From Lagopus muta (Eukaryota > Chordata > Aves > Galliformes > Phasianidae): a stretch of DNA of 64,000 nt. Below are positions 24,701 through 37,100 of the stretch, piece by piece; positions within the stretch are counted from its first letter, which is position 1; each line of letters opens with the position of its first letter. The notes below the pieces were generated by a model, which was not told where the DNA came from, searched no databases, and saw nothing but the letters and a program-made list of their open reading frames with translations. Both the position numbers and the translations under genes were made by a program. The DNA is taken from contig NC_064444.1 in assembly GCF_023343835.1 (NCBI RefSeq), positions 18,451,219 to 18,515,218 of the forward strand. Reading direction: 5' to 3'.

Positions 24701-27700
24701 AAAGGATGTCTTGAGGGTGGGGATGAGGAGACCCATGGGCACAGCAGGCTGAAGCAGGAGGATACGTGCCTGGGGAGTGTCAGTGCAGCCCATTGCACAG
24801 TGTGGGTCTGGAGGGAGGCTCCTGGCCTCCTGCCTTTGCACAGGGAGGGGGTAGCAGGGCTGCAGACCTGGGTGCTGCCTGTGTCAGCACATGGGGAGGG
24901 CTCTCTCTTGGGCTTGTTGTTCCAGCAGTTTGGGGAAAGCACACCCTTTGGATCTCAGCAGGACAATGAGAAGCCTTGGGGGGGGGCAAGGGGCTGTTGC
25001 TGTGGCACAGTGCCTGCAATAGTGGATGCATGGGTGGGCTTGGCACCTCCTTGTTCTCTTTATCTGTGCTGCTGGGTCTGTGTCCCTCTGTCCCCCTCTC
25101 TGTGGAGACTGCACCTCCCTGGGTGTCTACCATTCAAGTGAGCTGCTCCAGATCGACCTGAAACTGCTCTGGGGTTTCTGCATCTGCGTGGGGTTTTGTG
25201 CCTTGCACTGTTGTAAGATGACAAAACAGCTTGTGCAACTTTGGAGCTCTCTCTTGGTTCCTGACCACCCTGTCCCTGCAGCTTTGTGATGGTGAGACCT
25301 TAGCGAAGCCCACACGGGGAGGAAGAATGCAGAAAAATGAGACGTGTGGCTCAACACCACATGTCTCTTGGGTTATGTGGTTCTCTTAGTATGCTCTTGT
25401 TACTCATCTTCATCAGAGGATCTCAGGGAGTTTGCAGAGGCTGTAAGTAGCTTAAAGTTTATCTGGAAATCCCTCTCATCGCCCAAAGCCCTTGAGTGTT
25501 GGAAGCTCCAGCAAATCCATATCTCCCTGTCAGCCAGCAAGCCCAGAGAAGTGCCTGGCTCATCCTTCTGTGCAGTGCAATCAGGGCTAGCACACCAACA
25601 AAGTAAGCAGTTTGTCCTGGATGCTGGGAGCAAAAAGGGGGTGAGTCTCCTCTGCTCAGTAGGGTGTTGCCTTCCAGCTGCTCTGCATCCTTTGCCAGGC
25701 AGGCCTGCAGCTGTGGATCGAGGAGGAAAGAAGCATTGGATCCAGCCCTGGGGAAAGGACTTGCTAGAGGAAGAGCTGAAGATGGATGGATGGAGGGATG
25801 CCCTGGCAAGTGGCACACCTCTGGTGCGTCCATGCTGATTGTCTTGCCAGTGCTTAACTACCCTAGCTCAGGATCTCTGTACACCAAAAAAGGAAAGCTG
25901 TATTCTAACTCGCTCATCAGCAAGCTGCTGGAGGGAGGCCGTGCTCAGCTACGGCTTTCCTGCCACCATCTCAAGAAGCGAGCACCGTGCAGGCTGCCCT
26001 TCACATCTGCAGAAACCTGCTGTGGCAAACCTGGTTTTGCCAGTGGAAATTTCCAGAGGAGGTGCTCCTCAGACTGTCTTCCTATTGCTTTGGTGCTGCT
26101 GTCTGTGTGGGAAGCAGTGCAGGAGCGGTCCCTACAGCCCCCCAGGCCAGCAGTATTCAGCAGGAGAGAGCTGGGGATGGGACAGCTCTGCTGGAAGAAA
26201 GAAACCCGGAATACCAGAAGGCAGGAAATTGAGGCATGGCTTTTATGCACGCTAGCAGCCTGGAGATGAAGATAAGTGTGTCAGTGTTGGCGTGGTGCGT
26301 GAGCAGCCGGCAGCAGTTGTTATCCCCCAGCTCCACAGCACGAGCCCTGCAGAGTCCCCTGGCTGCTGTGCCTGGGCACTGCTTACCATGCTGCTAGCAG
26401 GCTTGGCTGGGCTCATTCCCTCTAACCCTGCGTGTAAATCAGAGCAGGAGAGCTGCTTGCCCTCCCTCTTCTGTGTGTGTGCTCCAGAGATGCAGGAGCG
26501 ATGCTCTCGTGCTCTCAGGCTGACCCACTTCCAGCCAGGATTGTCTTCCTGGCCTGTGACGTAACTTTATCCCATACTCGTTTGTTTTGCTGACAGGTTT
26601 GTTCCAGCAAACAACCGTAAAGGCTTCTCTTAGTTATTAATGCACTGTTAGGGTTCCCCTCCGTCATCTGCCGATCGATTAACGTGGACATCTTTGGTAG
26701 AGGAGTGGGCCTGGGGACTGGCAGCCGGCCAGCAGGGCTTTGAGAATCACGGGAGGATGCTATTAAATGCTGGAAAAAAATTATCTGGGGAGAGGTTGTT
26801 TGAATAATAATTTAAAAAAAAAAAAAAGCAAAAAAAGAGCATTTTCCTTTCCAAGGTAATCTGCCGTGTGCCAAATCAGGCGGCACAGCTCATCAGTGAG
26901 CTCCCTGTGCCGGGGCACCCACTGCTGCTGGGTGCCTGCAGCATCTCACCCTGCTGCTGTGCTGAAAGCCCAGGTGAGCTGGAACCCTTGTGGAACAAAT
27001 GCAACCGGGCGTCCTCCTGATTCTCTCAAAAATAGAAATCTGTGAGAACCGATGAGCGATTCACAGCAGCGAATGTTCCTGCTGCAGGCAGCACCCAAGG
27101 AGGCCCTGAGCGCTGCAGAAGCCCCGCGGAGCTGCAGCTGCAGGAAGCTCTGTGCCTGGGGCCTCTCCTCGTGCTGCTGCACAGCATTTCCGTGGGCAGA
27201 GCCCAGCCACCCGTGTTTCCTGCCTGCAGGGAGGGGAGCGTTCCTTTCGCTGCATTTCAGCACTGGGTCAGGAGAACATTTGAGAGGTTCTGTTGGCTGC
27301 TGAGGCTTCAGCAGGGGCTGGGGCTTGGGGGCTGGCTCTCTGCTCCTTCCCCTCCTGCCCCTGGTGCTGTTGGGGTGGCTGTGGAACACCAGAGGGGGTG
27401 TTCCAGGCTGCTCCTGCAGCTGTGGGCCTCTCGCTCGCAGCGGAGGAGTGAGACCACGTGCTCTGCGCGGCGGCCTCGCAGGGGAGCAGTGGAAAGATTG
27501 ACCCTTCTGCTGATTTTAGCAGGAATTTCCAAGGGCTGAGCTTCCCATCCAGCTTGCTGAGGCCGTGCTGGTGACAGAGGGGCTGTCCCCTACCAGGCAT
27601 AGCAGTGGGACTGGGCCAACCCCTGCCAAGGCACCACAGCATGAGGAATTGAACCGAAGCGGCTCAGTGCCGTTTCCATCCCTGGCAGGAAGGCCGACGT

Positions 27701-30700
27701 GACAACAGTGGTATTTTTAGAGGCCCAGCTGCCTGCAAGGCACGAGGAGGAACGCAGCAGTGGGGGATTTGTAAAGGCTTCTGCCTGTGCCTCCAGCCTG
27801 CCCCTCTCACTGGGGTCTGGCACCTCCTCCCATGCGATCCCAAGCACTAAGCTGGTAGCAACCGTGTGCCCAGGGTTGGTTTGGATGAGTTTTGGGCCCC
27901 ACGGGTGGTGGGGAGCAGGGAGCAGCTCTCTGGGGGCTCAGGTTTGATGCCTGGGGGCTGGGAGGCAGCCAGGAAGTCCCATGTCCCCCATGGCTGTGTG
28001 CTTCTGGCGGCTCTGTGGGCTTAAGCCTGGAGAATTGCATTGGAGTCTGATACAGTAGGGCTTTGGGGGTGGGTTTTTGGAGGAGGCTATTGAGGGAAAA
28101 CCTGCATCTCTTGTGGTGATGGAGTAATTCATTTGGGAGCCTGGCTTTGCTGGTGATGGAGTTGCGTTTTGTTGGAGGTGTTGCAGTGGAGATCCAGCAT
28201 TCAGACCATCCATTGCAAGTCTCCGTACAGCTGTAGCTGGGGAGGATGAGGGAAGGCTGTCCTTATCCGCATGGCTTAAATTCCCGTCCGGAGGGAGGTG
28301 GAGCTGCCCTTCTGCCTTGGGTGCTGTGGGGAGCATTCTGTGGGGCACAGAAGTGGTGTCCTGGGTGCTGTGTGGCAGCTTGAGCCCATCGTTGCGTCCC
28401 AAGGTGATGCCTTGCTGGTGGTGCTCACAGGCAGCCCATCTCCTTCACATGTGAAATATTCTGGAGGCAAAAAGCAGTCTCTCGAGCTGGCCTTTGGATG
28501 CAGGACTCCTCTGCTTCGCGTTGCTGTTCTGGGGAATGCTAAAATTAGCTGTGTGCTATTCCTTAGGCAGCCTGTTCCCAGCACTGGGGGTGTTCCTGCG
28601 GTAGCACAGAGCTGACTGGGAGGCAGGGGGACTGCAGGCTGCGGTTCCAAGCCCATGCTGGAGGGAGCACAGCGTGCGGTGCAGGAAGGAGACACCACCT
28701 GTGACATCAGGGCTGATGTTCGGCAGGTGTGACTGCGGCCACAGAAGGGCTTCTGTGTGCACTGCCACCCAGCGTCTCTGCTGCATACCCCTCCTCCACC
28801 CCCCAGGAAGGTGGGATGCTTCCTTCCCACCCTGGCCCTGCCTTTCTGGCTTTCTGCACCTCCCCGTGGCCATGAATCAGGAGGAAGGATGCCTGCGTGG
28901 CCCCTAGGAACAAGGCCAGAGTGCTCGGCTCCTTCCTGCCTACGTGCCCCTGCTCACGTGCACCCCATGCTGCCACCCACACCACCATGGCAGTGTGGGC
29001 ACACAGCACCCCGTGTCCTGCGGGGCTGTGCTGGGTGGGCACTGAATCAGAGGCTTCTTTAGCTGCCTATCAGAGCAGTTTTGGCATTCGCTCGTTAGGC
29101 AGGAGCTGAACCAAGGGTGCTTTTCAGTTCTTTGGCTGTTCCCGTGTCACTTGGGAAGCTGTGGCTGGAGGCAGCCTGTAGGCCGGAGGCCAGTGGGGTG
29201 TCACATCTCCAGTGGGACCCAATAGTTCTCTCGTTTCTCCTGCCTGGCCACATCCTCACCTGATGCAGGGCAGCTCACTTTGATTGAAAATGTGCTTTTG
29301 CCCTCCCAGAGCTCTCGGATGATGTGGTGGTGCTTTTGGCACTGTCAGTGTTAACCATGGGGCTCTTTCGGTGCTTTTAGGACCTGCTGGAGGCTTCAGA
29401 GGTTCCCAGCTCTGCTCTGCCTGGCTCTCTAAAATTAACCATGTAACCTTCCTAAAAATACTCTGAGGGCACCAGACCCTGGAGGGCCACGAGTGCTGCT
29501 TGCTCATGGTTTCTAGAGCGAGCCATTGGAGGGATGAGGTCACCTGGCAACGCGTGCCTCGCAGCCCTGGAAAGCCCTTGTCTTCCTCAAAGCCTCCTGC
29601 AGGATGCCTTGTCCTCAGACCCCATGCTGATGGGGTGCAGGGGGATCCCATGGCAGGGTTGGTGCTGACAGCCCATCCTGCATCATAGGGGCCTCCCCTG
29701 AGCCTCCCGGTGGGAGGAATAGCTGAGCCCTTCCCCTGCTCTTTTTTGAGGTGTGTGGGAGGAGGACGGGAAGGGCTGCAGGAGGAGGAGAAGGAGGGAG
29801 GGAGGGAGGGAGCGAGCTGAATTTTCCATGAGCAGCTGTCTAAACGTCATCTCCTGTGTTGCTCGGGCTGGCGGCTCCGGCAGGATGGATTAACGAGGGT
29901 TTTGGGGAAAGCAGTAAATAGCACAGCCCTGCACGGGGGCCGGCTCTGAGCCCCAGCATCCACCTCAGCATCTGGAATGCAGGCGGATGCTCCAGCATGG
30001 CGACCCACGCAGAAATGTCCCCAATGGCTCCATCCACCTGCTTCCCAAAATGTCACCTGGCTCATGATGCCCCTCGCCCATGTTTGGGGCCAGCTGTCCA
30101 CCTCAGGGACCCCCGGGAGCATCGCCTCTGCCAGCTGCTCTCACCATGCCAAGCATTTGTGCCGACAGCTGGGGTGCAGCGCAGCCCCCCCCCCTGCAGC
30201 CTCATCGTGCTCCTTGCTCTGCTCCAGGCAGGGGGGATTCATGCCTTTTCATGATGCTTTTTGTGTTGTTTTTCTCCCCGTATCATAAAACGTAGAGCTA
30301 GGAATGTCCTTGGCCCAGCCCAGTGCCGCTCAGGGGCCTCTCCCTGGGGTTTATGCCCTACATTTGTGCAGCACCCCATGTCCTTGCCGTGGGGTCACAG
30401 TGGGAGGGCTGCGTGCCTCTCTTTGCCCTCCTCGCGTGTCTCAGAGGGTGCTGCTGGATCTGGGGCAGCCGTTGAAAATAGCACATCAAGCATGGAACAA
30501 AAAGGGGGGACCGCAGCTTTGGTGGTGCCTGTGCCAGTGCTGGAGAAAATGAGGTCTGACGGGGATGCGGCCCTTCCTGGCAGCTCGCTCCAGTTCAGGA
30601 GTCGCTGAGCAGAGCCGCCCGGGGACGTCACGGCTGACAATGGGGCTGGTGCAGGAGGGACGGGGCTGGCGGTGCCCGGTTCAGCCGGGGACGGGAGCGC

Positions 30701-32638
30701 ATCCCACACAGGGAGCGGGCTGGGAGGCTATCTGAGCCCTCGCTATAAATACACCAGCAGGGTAAACACTCAGGAGAGGAAAAAATGCTATTTAAGCCAA
30801 TGGGTGCTGCTGCCACGAGGTATGAATTGGTCAGGGGTAAATTTAGGCTGACGATGAGACGGCAGATTGCGATGGGCTCCTGGCTGCGGCCCATCCGGCT
30901 CTGACCTGGGATCCTGTGGGGAAGGGGGTGCAGTCCATGGCTCCCTCTGCCGCTACCAAGTGCTCGAGTATGAGGCATTCTCTGCCCCTCTGAGCTCCCT
31001 CCGTTCCAAGAACCCCAAAACCCCCCAGCCCCATCCGCTCGGTGGCAAACAGGAACTCAGCTTGTCCTCATTTGTGTACGCTCCCTTTCTTTCCTGTACA
31101 GGCTTTGCATATATATGAAAAAAGCTCTTAAGCGGCACTGCAGTCAAACCTGATCTGCTTTTAGAAGCCGGGTCCTTATGTTACCCTCGCCATCTCTGCA
31201 GGCAGGGATTGCTCGGCATTCTGGTGCAAACCCACGGCGATGGCTGCACGCCTTGGGCTACATCTGCTCAAACTCAGGGCTGAGCACGGAGTGCAGGAGC
31301 CCCGGGCACCTGCAGCTCTGTTGGGGTTCTGCTCCCGATCACAGCCGTGTTGCTCACAGCAGCGTGTGTGTGCCGTAAGGCAGAGTACCCACAGGGTGCT
31401 GAGCTGGGTCCTTGTGTTAGGAGGTGCCTCTGAGGAGCTGGAAGGATGCAGAACCGTGGTCTTGGTGAGCAGAGAAAGGGGACGGCATTGGAGTGGGCTT
31501 AGAGAGGGATGGGGGAGAGGGGTGAGCCATGCTGTCATTGAAACCAGAGCCCAGAGGACCCGGCGGAACTCAGGATGGTGTTGTGGGCCTTGGTGATGTG
31601 GAATGGCTGCAGGCGCTTCCTGGGTGGACAGAGCTGGCTGTCGTGGGGGGGAGACACGTCCCCGGGTGCTGCGTGATCCTCGCCCTTTAATGCCTGGGAG
31701 CAGCTGGGGCCACGTGTGCTGCACCCTGGCTGGCTCCCCTGCCCTCTGCGCAGGGCTGGGGGACGAGCGGCACGCCGGCTGGGTGGCTGTGCCTGTGCTG
31801 GCTCTGCAGAGCACCCAGCGCAGGATGAGCGTGCAGCCGGCAGGCGCAGCGTGGGGGCAGTGGCACCATGCAGGTGGGGGACCCTCCATGCTCCCTGGTA
31901 TGCAGTTGGGCTCTCCTTCCTCCCTCCTGGCTCAGGAGCTCTTCCCTCTGCTCTCCTTCCAGGTTTCAAGTGCCCCATTTGCTCCAAATCTGTGGCTTCT
32001 GACGAGATGGAAATGCACTTTATCATGTGTCTGAGCAAACCTCGCCTCTCCTACAACGGTAAGGGCTGGGGTGGGCACGGTGTCCTGCCAGCGTGGGGAC
32101 GCCGTGAGCGGGCAGGAGGTGCAGGCTGGGGCTGCAGCGTGCCAAAAGGGCTGCGCTCCAGCTGCTCACCATGTCCACCGCTTTTCCTTGGGAGCCTTCG
32201 TAGCACAGCTCTGTGCTGCTCACCACAGTGAGCGGTGCCCAGCGGGGCCGTGCTGTCCCGCTATCCTGCCCAGCAGGGGTGAGGGCAGGTGGGCTGAAGC
32301 CCAGCTTAGTGGGGAATGTGGGGCTGAGCCTTGCCCCAGGCAGGAACGCAAAGCCCCTGGGTCACCAGTGCTCTCTTCTCCTCTCCAGATGACGTGCTGA
32401 CCAAGGATGCCGGCGAGTGTGTGATCTGCCTGGAGGAGCTGCTGCAGGGGGACACGATAGCCAGGCTGCCCTGCCTCTGCATTTATCACAAAAGGTACGT
32501 GGCACAGGGAGCCGTGGTGGCCGGGAGGCAGGGGCAGCCCTGCACTCGGCACTGAAGCTGACCCGCTGTCTTCTCTCCAGCTGTATAGATTCCTGGTTTG
32601 AAGTGAACAGATCTTGCCCAGAGCATCCTTCTGATTGA
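21723..32638 (+). CDS. ZNRF1: ZNRF1, membrane-associated zinc/RING finger E3 ubiquitin ligase
   Basis: Coding exons 21723-22140, 31963-32058, 32389-32494 and 32581-32638 total 678 nt, or 225 residues (human 227). All borders are GT/AG and in phase. Residues 1-5 (MGGKQ) form an N-myristoylation signal that anchors the ligase to endosomal/plasma membranes. The middle has the HGNGYQETGGG and ALPLHIAPRWFSSHSG blocks. Exon 2 carries a zinc finger (FKCPICSKSVASDEMEMHF), and exons 3-4 carry the RING (CVICLEELL...CLCIYHKSCIDSWF...CPEHPSD). Family knowledge: ZNRF1 ubiquitylates AKT and other targets in axon degeneration and receptor traffic. Exon 4 continues past the stop to 32671, where a GTGAGC donor splices to a fifth, wholly untranslated exon from 32786. 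The upstream neighbour WDR59 shares its promoter. Confidence 0.97.
22170..22860 (+). repeat. Pyrimidine-rich degenerate tandem repeat in ZNRF1 intron 1
   Basis: About 690 bp of almost pure C/T on the plus strand, with recurring blocks such as 'cccccagtt', 'cctagccc', 'cagctttcccc' and 'ctggcccctttcccc'. Units are imperfect and unequal in length, so it is best described as a decayed minisatellite. It begins directly after the first-exon donor. Confidence 0.75.
29786..29812. repeat. (GGGA)n microsatellite
   Basis: Purine-rich GGAG/GGGA tandem in ZNRF1 intron 1. Confidence 0.8.
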
Positions 32639-33427
32639 CCTGCTGGGCGTGCTTGCTGACTTCTCTCTAAGGTGAGCCCACAGAGGGGTGGGGAGCGGGG
32701 GGTGAGAAGGGCTGAGCAGGGGTGTGGGTCTGAGCCGGCCGTGGGGCTGCGCTCGCTGTGCTGATGTGGCCTCATCTCTCCGCAGGGCACCTTGCTACCT
32801 GCTGTACCTCCTCTCCCCGTCCCTCCTGCCCCGCCTGGACTTTTGGGCTGACGTTCAATTCCTCACAGACGACAAAAACTCAAAAAAAAAAAACAAAAAC
32901 CAACCAACCAGAAACTTGAACCCACTCGGGACAACGGCGAATTTTTTTATTTTCTTATTTTTATTTTCCGTCTTTTTTTTTTTTTTTTTTTTAATTTAAA
33001 ATTAGGAAAAAACCAACCAACCAACCAACCAACCGCAACAGCAAACCTTGGAACATCCAGGAGAGACAGTGTGAGAAGAGCAAAGCGACCCGCTCTCCCT
33101 GCAGCCACGAGGAGGGATCCAGCACCGAGGGAGCCGCCGTCCTCGGCCCGACGCTGCCATGATGTTTGGCTTTTGTCCCCGCGCGGAGCGGCGCTGCCGG
33201 GGAAGCGGCCAAACGGAGCGCGCGGCACTTCTCACCGGCTCGCCTGGCGCCCGTGGGCTCCGCTCGGTTTTTGCACTGACTACACGGGAATTTCCTCCTC
33301 TCTCCCGTTCTCCCTTTTGGAGATCTCCAGCCCGGCCCCGGCAGCGTGTGATGGGGACTCTGCCCCACGCCGGGAGCGGGGCCGCCGCTCTGCCCCATAG
33401 CGGGGTCTGTCTTTCAAGTGTTTACAA

Positions 33428-33548
33428 TGAGAAAAAAGAAAAAAAAAAAAAAAAAAAAGGAACAAAAAACAAACAAAAAAAGAAACAAAAACAACAACAA
33501 CAAAAAAAAAAGAGAAAACCGACAAAACCGAGAAAAAAAAAAAATTAT
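33428..33548 (+). repeat. A-rich tract in ZNRF1 3' UTR
   Basis: About 120 bp composed almost wholly of A with scattered C and G, including an A-run of about 20. It lies between unique UTR sequences and has no flanking SINE/LINE body, so it looks like a grown simple repeat and not a retroposon tail. Confidence 0.8.
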
Positions 33549-33998
33549 TATTAAATGAAGCTTCGTGTTGACTGGCGTGTTCTTCGATTTGAGCTTCCCT
33601 GCCCCGGTGATGTTTACAGACTGGTCACTCTTTAACTCAGCTATAACCACTCAGAGACTGGACAGCCGCAGCATCCCCGCCCCCCCGCCGTTGCCAAAAC
33701 CTCCCTCCCTCCCATCGAACCCTTCGAGGAGGGGACCTGGGGGTCCTCCTTGGGCCCCGCCAGCGGCCGGCAGGTGAGGACCCCCTGTTTTATGGCCGTG
33801 CCCCCATCCCCGTCCCCTCCTGGCGCGGCGGGCGCATTGTCGTTGGTGAGACCTCCCCTGCCGGTGGCCGTGCCCCCGCGGGAAACGTTTCTGTATTTAT
33901 ATATTAAAAAAAAAATGGGGGGGGGGAAACGAGTTCAGAGCTTGGGGGAGCTTCCTTCATTAGTCAAGGTGTTTTGATATGGTATTAAAACAATGTTC

Positions 33999-34004
33999 AA
34001 TAAA
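33999..34004 (+). terminator. ZNRF1: ZNRF1 polyadenylation signal
   Basis: Canonical AATAAA at the end of the ZNRF1 3' UTR. Cleavage is expected some 10-30 bases downstream, inside the LDHD 3' end region. Confidence 0.8.
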
Positions 34005-34018
34005 ATATTCACTGTTAT

Positions 34019-34024
34019 TTTATT
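34019..34024 (-). terminator. LDHD: LDHD polyadenylation signal
   Basis: TTTATT on the plus strand is AATAAA on the minus strand, 128 bases past the LDHD stop codon. It is the only canonical signal close behind that stop. The expected cleavage site falls at about 33995-34010, overlapping the ZNRF1 signal. Confidence 0.75.
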
Positions 34025-34151
34025 TCACTGGCGTTCTTGGTGAAGCAGAGGACCTCTGAGGGGGGTACCGGCGCCCCCCCTCCCCCCCCCCAGATCCCCA
34101 AAAAGCAGGAGGACGGGTGGATGTGCTGTGCCTTGCTGCAGGCTGGGGTGC

Positions 34152-37100
34152 TCACAGCACCTTGCCGGGGTTCATCAGATGGAGGGGGTCCAGCGCGTCC
34201 TTGATGCGGCGCATGGCCGCCAGCCCCACGGCTCCCCGCTCCTCGCGCAGCAGCGCCCGCTTGCCCAGCCCCACGCCGTGCTCCCCAGTGCAGGTGCCGC
34301 CCGCAGCCAGCGCGCGCCTGGGGATGGGGACACGGCTGTCATCGTGGCGCCGTCCCAGGAGCCCCCTGCCCACCCGGTGCTGCAGCCCCACCTGCCCAAG
34401 CGCTCGGTGAAGTCGTGCACGCGCTGCGCCTCATCCGGGTCGTCGGCACGGAAGACGAGGATGCAGTGGAAATTCCCATCGCCCACGTGTCCCACCATGG
34501 GGCCTGTGGGTGACGGGGTGAGCGGGGCTTGGGGCACGGCACCCAGCAGGCGGTGGTGGCGGTGGGGCTCACCAGTGAGGCCGGAGTCCCGCAGGTCCCG
34601 CTGGGTCTCCAGCACGACGTCGGGCAGGCGGGAGATGGGCACACAGACATCGGTGGAGTAGCCCTGGGGGGGCACGGCTGGATGTGGTGCCGGGAACAGG
34701 CTCAGGGATGGGGACAAAGAGGGGACACGTTGCCAGACCTCACCTGGCAGCCGGGCCGCAGGGCCAGGGCTGCGAACCAGGCGCTGTGCCGTGCAGCCCA
34801 GAGCTGCTCACGCTCCTCCGGCGCCTGCGCCCAGGACAGGACAGAGCCACCATGCAGCTGCACCAGCTCCTCTGCGGTGGTGGGAGATGGTGACAGAGTG
34901 ATCACAGCAGCTGCCAGTCACCATCCTGCACCCAGGACCCCACTGTGTCCCCACCACGGGCAGTCCTCCCCAAGCCCAGTTCCCCCCCTTCCCCATTTCC
35001 ATTCCTACCCGCCTGCTGCTGCTGCTCAGCCAGGCTGCGCTGGGAGCCGTGCAGCTCCAGGAAGAGCATGGCCACCTCTGGAAGCTCCAGCCGACTGTAG
35101 CGGCTGCAGGCGCCCGCCATCACCTCGTCCAGGAGCTCTGCGGGGAGGAGGCAGCTGGGGACGCTGCTGAGGTTGTCCCGTTCCCATCCCCAGTCCCTCC
35201 CTGTCTTCATCCCCATCCCATCTCCACACTCCTTCCCATCCGTGTACTATCCCCATCCCGTTCCTGTCAGTGTAACCATCCTCATCCTATTCCTTTCCCA
35301 TTTGCATCCTTGCTACCTCCTTGTCCTGCAAATCTCACCTATGTCCCCATCCCTCACCATCTCCCAGTCCCGTGCCTATCCTCAGTGCATAGAATCATAG
35401 AATATTTTGTGTATGAAGGAACTTTAAAGGCCCTCTCTGCTCACACTCCCTGCACTGAGCAGGGACACCCACAGCTCCATCAGCGCTCAGTTCCCTGACC
35501 TTGGCTGTGTGCAGGGATGGGGCAGCACCAGCTCTGCGTGCAGCCTGAGCCTCACCACCCTGAGCGCGAAGGACTTCTTTCTCAGCTCCAATCTGAATTT
35601 CCCCTCTTAGTTAGCAGCCATTTCCCCTTGTCCTGTCACAACACTCCCCACTCAAGTCTTTGTCCCCTTCTTTCTTACAACCCCTTTAGATACTGAAAGG
35701 CCGCTATCAGGTCTCCCCATCCCCATCCTTGTTATCATCCCCCTCCCGTCCCCATCCCATCCCATTCTGTCTCCATCCCACCCCCACCCTCCCAGCAGCA
35801 CCCACCAATGCGCGCCACAGGCACAGCCGCCTGCAGCACCTGCACGGTGCAGCCCACAGCATCCCGCACGCTGGGGAAGGTGCAGACAGCGGAGAGCACA
35901 GCCTCAGGCAAGGGGTGCAGGCGCAGAGTCGCCTGCGTCAGGAAGCCCAGGGTGCCCTCGGATCCCACAAACAGGGAGGTCAGGTCGTAGCCAGCCGCGC
36001 TCTTCCTGTGCAGGGAGAGGTGAGCAGGTGCCGGGCACCCCGGCCCGTGGCCCCATTCCATCACCCCATACCTGGCGCTGCGCCCGGGCCCGGCGGTGTG
36101 CAGCAGGCTGCCGTCCGGCAGCACCACGCGCAGGTTGAGCACATTGGGCCGCATGGTGCCGTAGCGCACGGCGTTGGTGCCCGAGGCGCCCGTGGCCGCC
36201 ATGCCGCACAGCGAGGCGTCCGCCCCGGGGTCTGCGGTACAGCCGGGGGACCCGATGTGCCCAGGGGTCGGCAGCACCACCAGCACGTGGCACCCCTGGG
36301 GCCGGGAACACCTGGGACCCCCGCCACCCCCACCCTTGGGCACCCCCACCCTGTGCCTGCCCCTATTGCACCAAGCATTCCCCACAGCACCCAGCTCTGC
36401 AGGCACCCCCAGCATCCCTAGCAGCCCAGCCCTGCCAGCACACCTTGTCTCGTGGTACCGCTGGCCCCATGGGCACCTCCATCCACCCCTGTGCTCCCAG
36501 CACCCTTGGCCACATGGGAAACCCCGGTGCTCCCCATCAGCCCCAACCCTCCCAGTGCTCCCAGCAATACTGGCCCTGTGTGCCCACAATAAACAAAGTC
36601 CCCAAGCAGCTCCAGCCATCCCAGCCACTCCCAGCGCTTGCAGCACCTTTGGCTACATACACAACCCCAGTGCTCCTAGTTCTCTATGCGCTCCCAGCTC
36701 TTCCCAGCGGCCCCAGCCATCCCACTGCTCCCAGTGCTCCCAGCACCCCTGGCAACATGGACAACCCCAGTTCTTCCAGTCCTCCCAGCACTCCAAGATC
36801 TCCCCAGCCATCCCAGTGCCCTTGTCCCTGTGATATAGCTTCCCAGTGCTCCCAGTACCCTTAGCTACATGGAAAATGCCCATGCACCCAGTATCCCAAG
36901 ATCTCCCCAGCCACCCCAGTGCTCCCATCACCCTTGACCCTATGGAATATCCCAATGCTCCCAGTATTCCAGGTTCTCCCCAGACACCCCAGTACCCCCA
37001 GCACCCTTGCCCACGCGGGCAACCCCAGTGCTCCAAGTTCTCTGCATCCACCCCCAGCCCTCCCAGTGCTCCCAGCACCGCAGTCCCCGTGGGGAAGCTC

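Larger units (their letters stand above)
22141..31962. other. ZNRF1 intron 1 (9.8 kb)
   Basis: Large first intron. It starts with a C/T-rich imperfect repeat tract (listed separately). Further in are a poly-T run (23239-23251), an A-run (26811-26827) and a GGGA microsatellite (29786-29812). I see no CR1 of useful length and no protein-coding exon. Reading frames here are short and match no family I know. AT-rich islands at about 26560-26860 and 30725-30860 stand out from the GC-rich background. Confidence 0.7.
32639..34020 (+). other. ZNRF1: ZNRF1 3' UTR (exon 4 remainder to 32671, exon 5 32786-~34020)
   Basis: The untranslated tail crosses an intron (donor after 32671, acceptor before 32786). 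It contains several unusual A- or T-rich simple tracts: A-rich near 32880, a T-run at 32977-32992, CCAA repeats at 33008-33033, and a long A-rich tract at 33428-33548. It ends at the AATAAA signal. Because of the A-tracts, oligo-dT libraries could prime internally here. Confidence 0.75.

Noticed and set aside
22141-31962. Possible nested genes in the large ZNRF1 intron
   Set aside because: No frame longer than about 260 codons, no family motif and no convincing splice-linked exon series was found.
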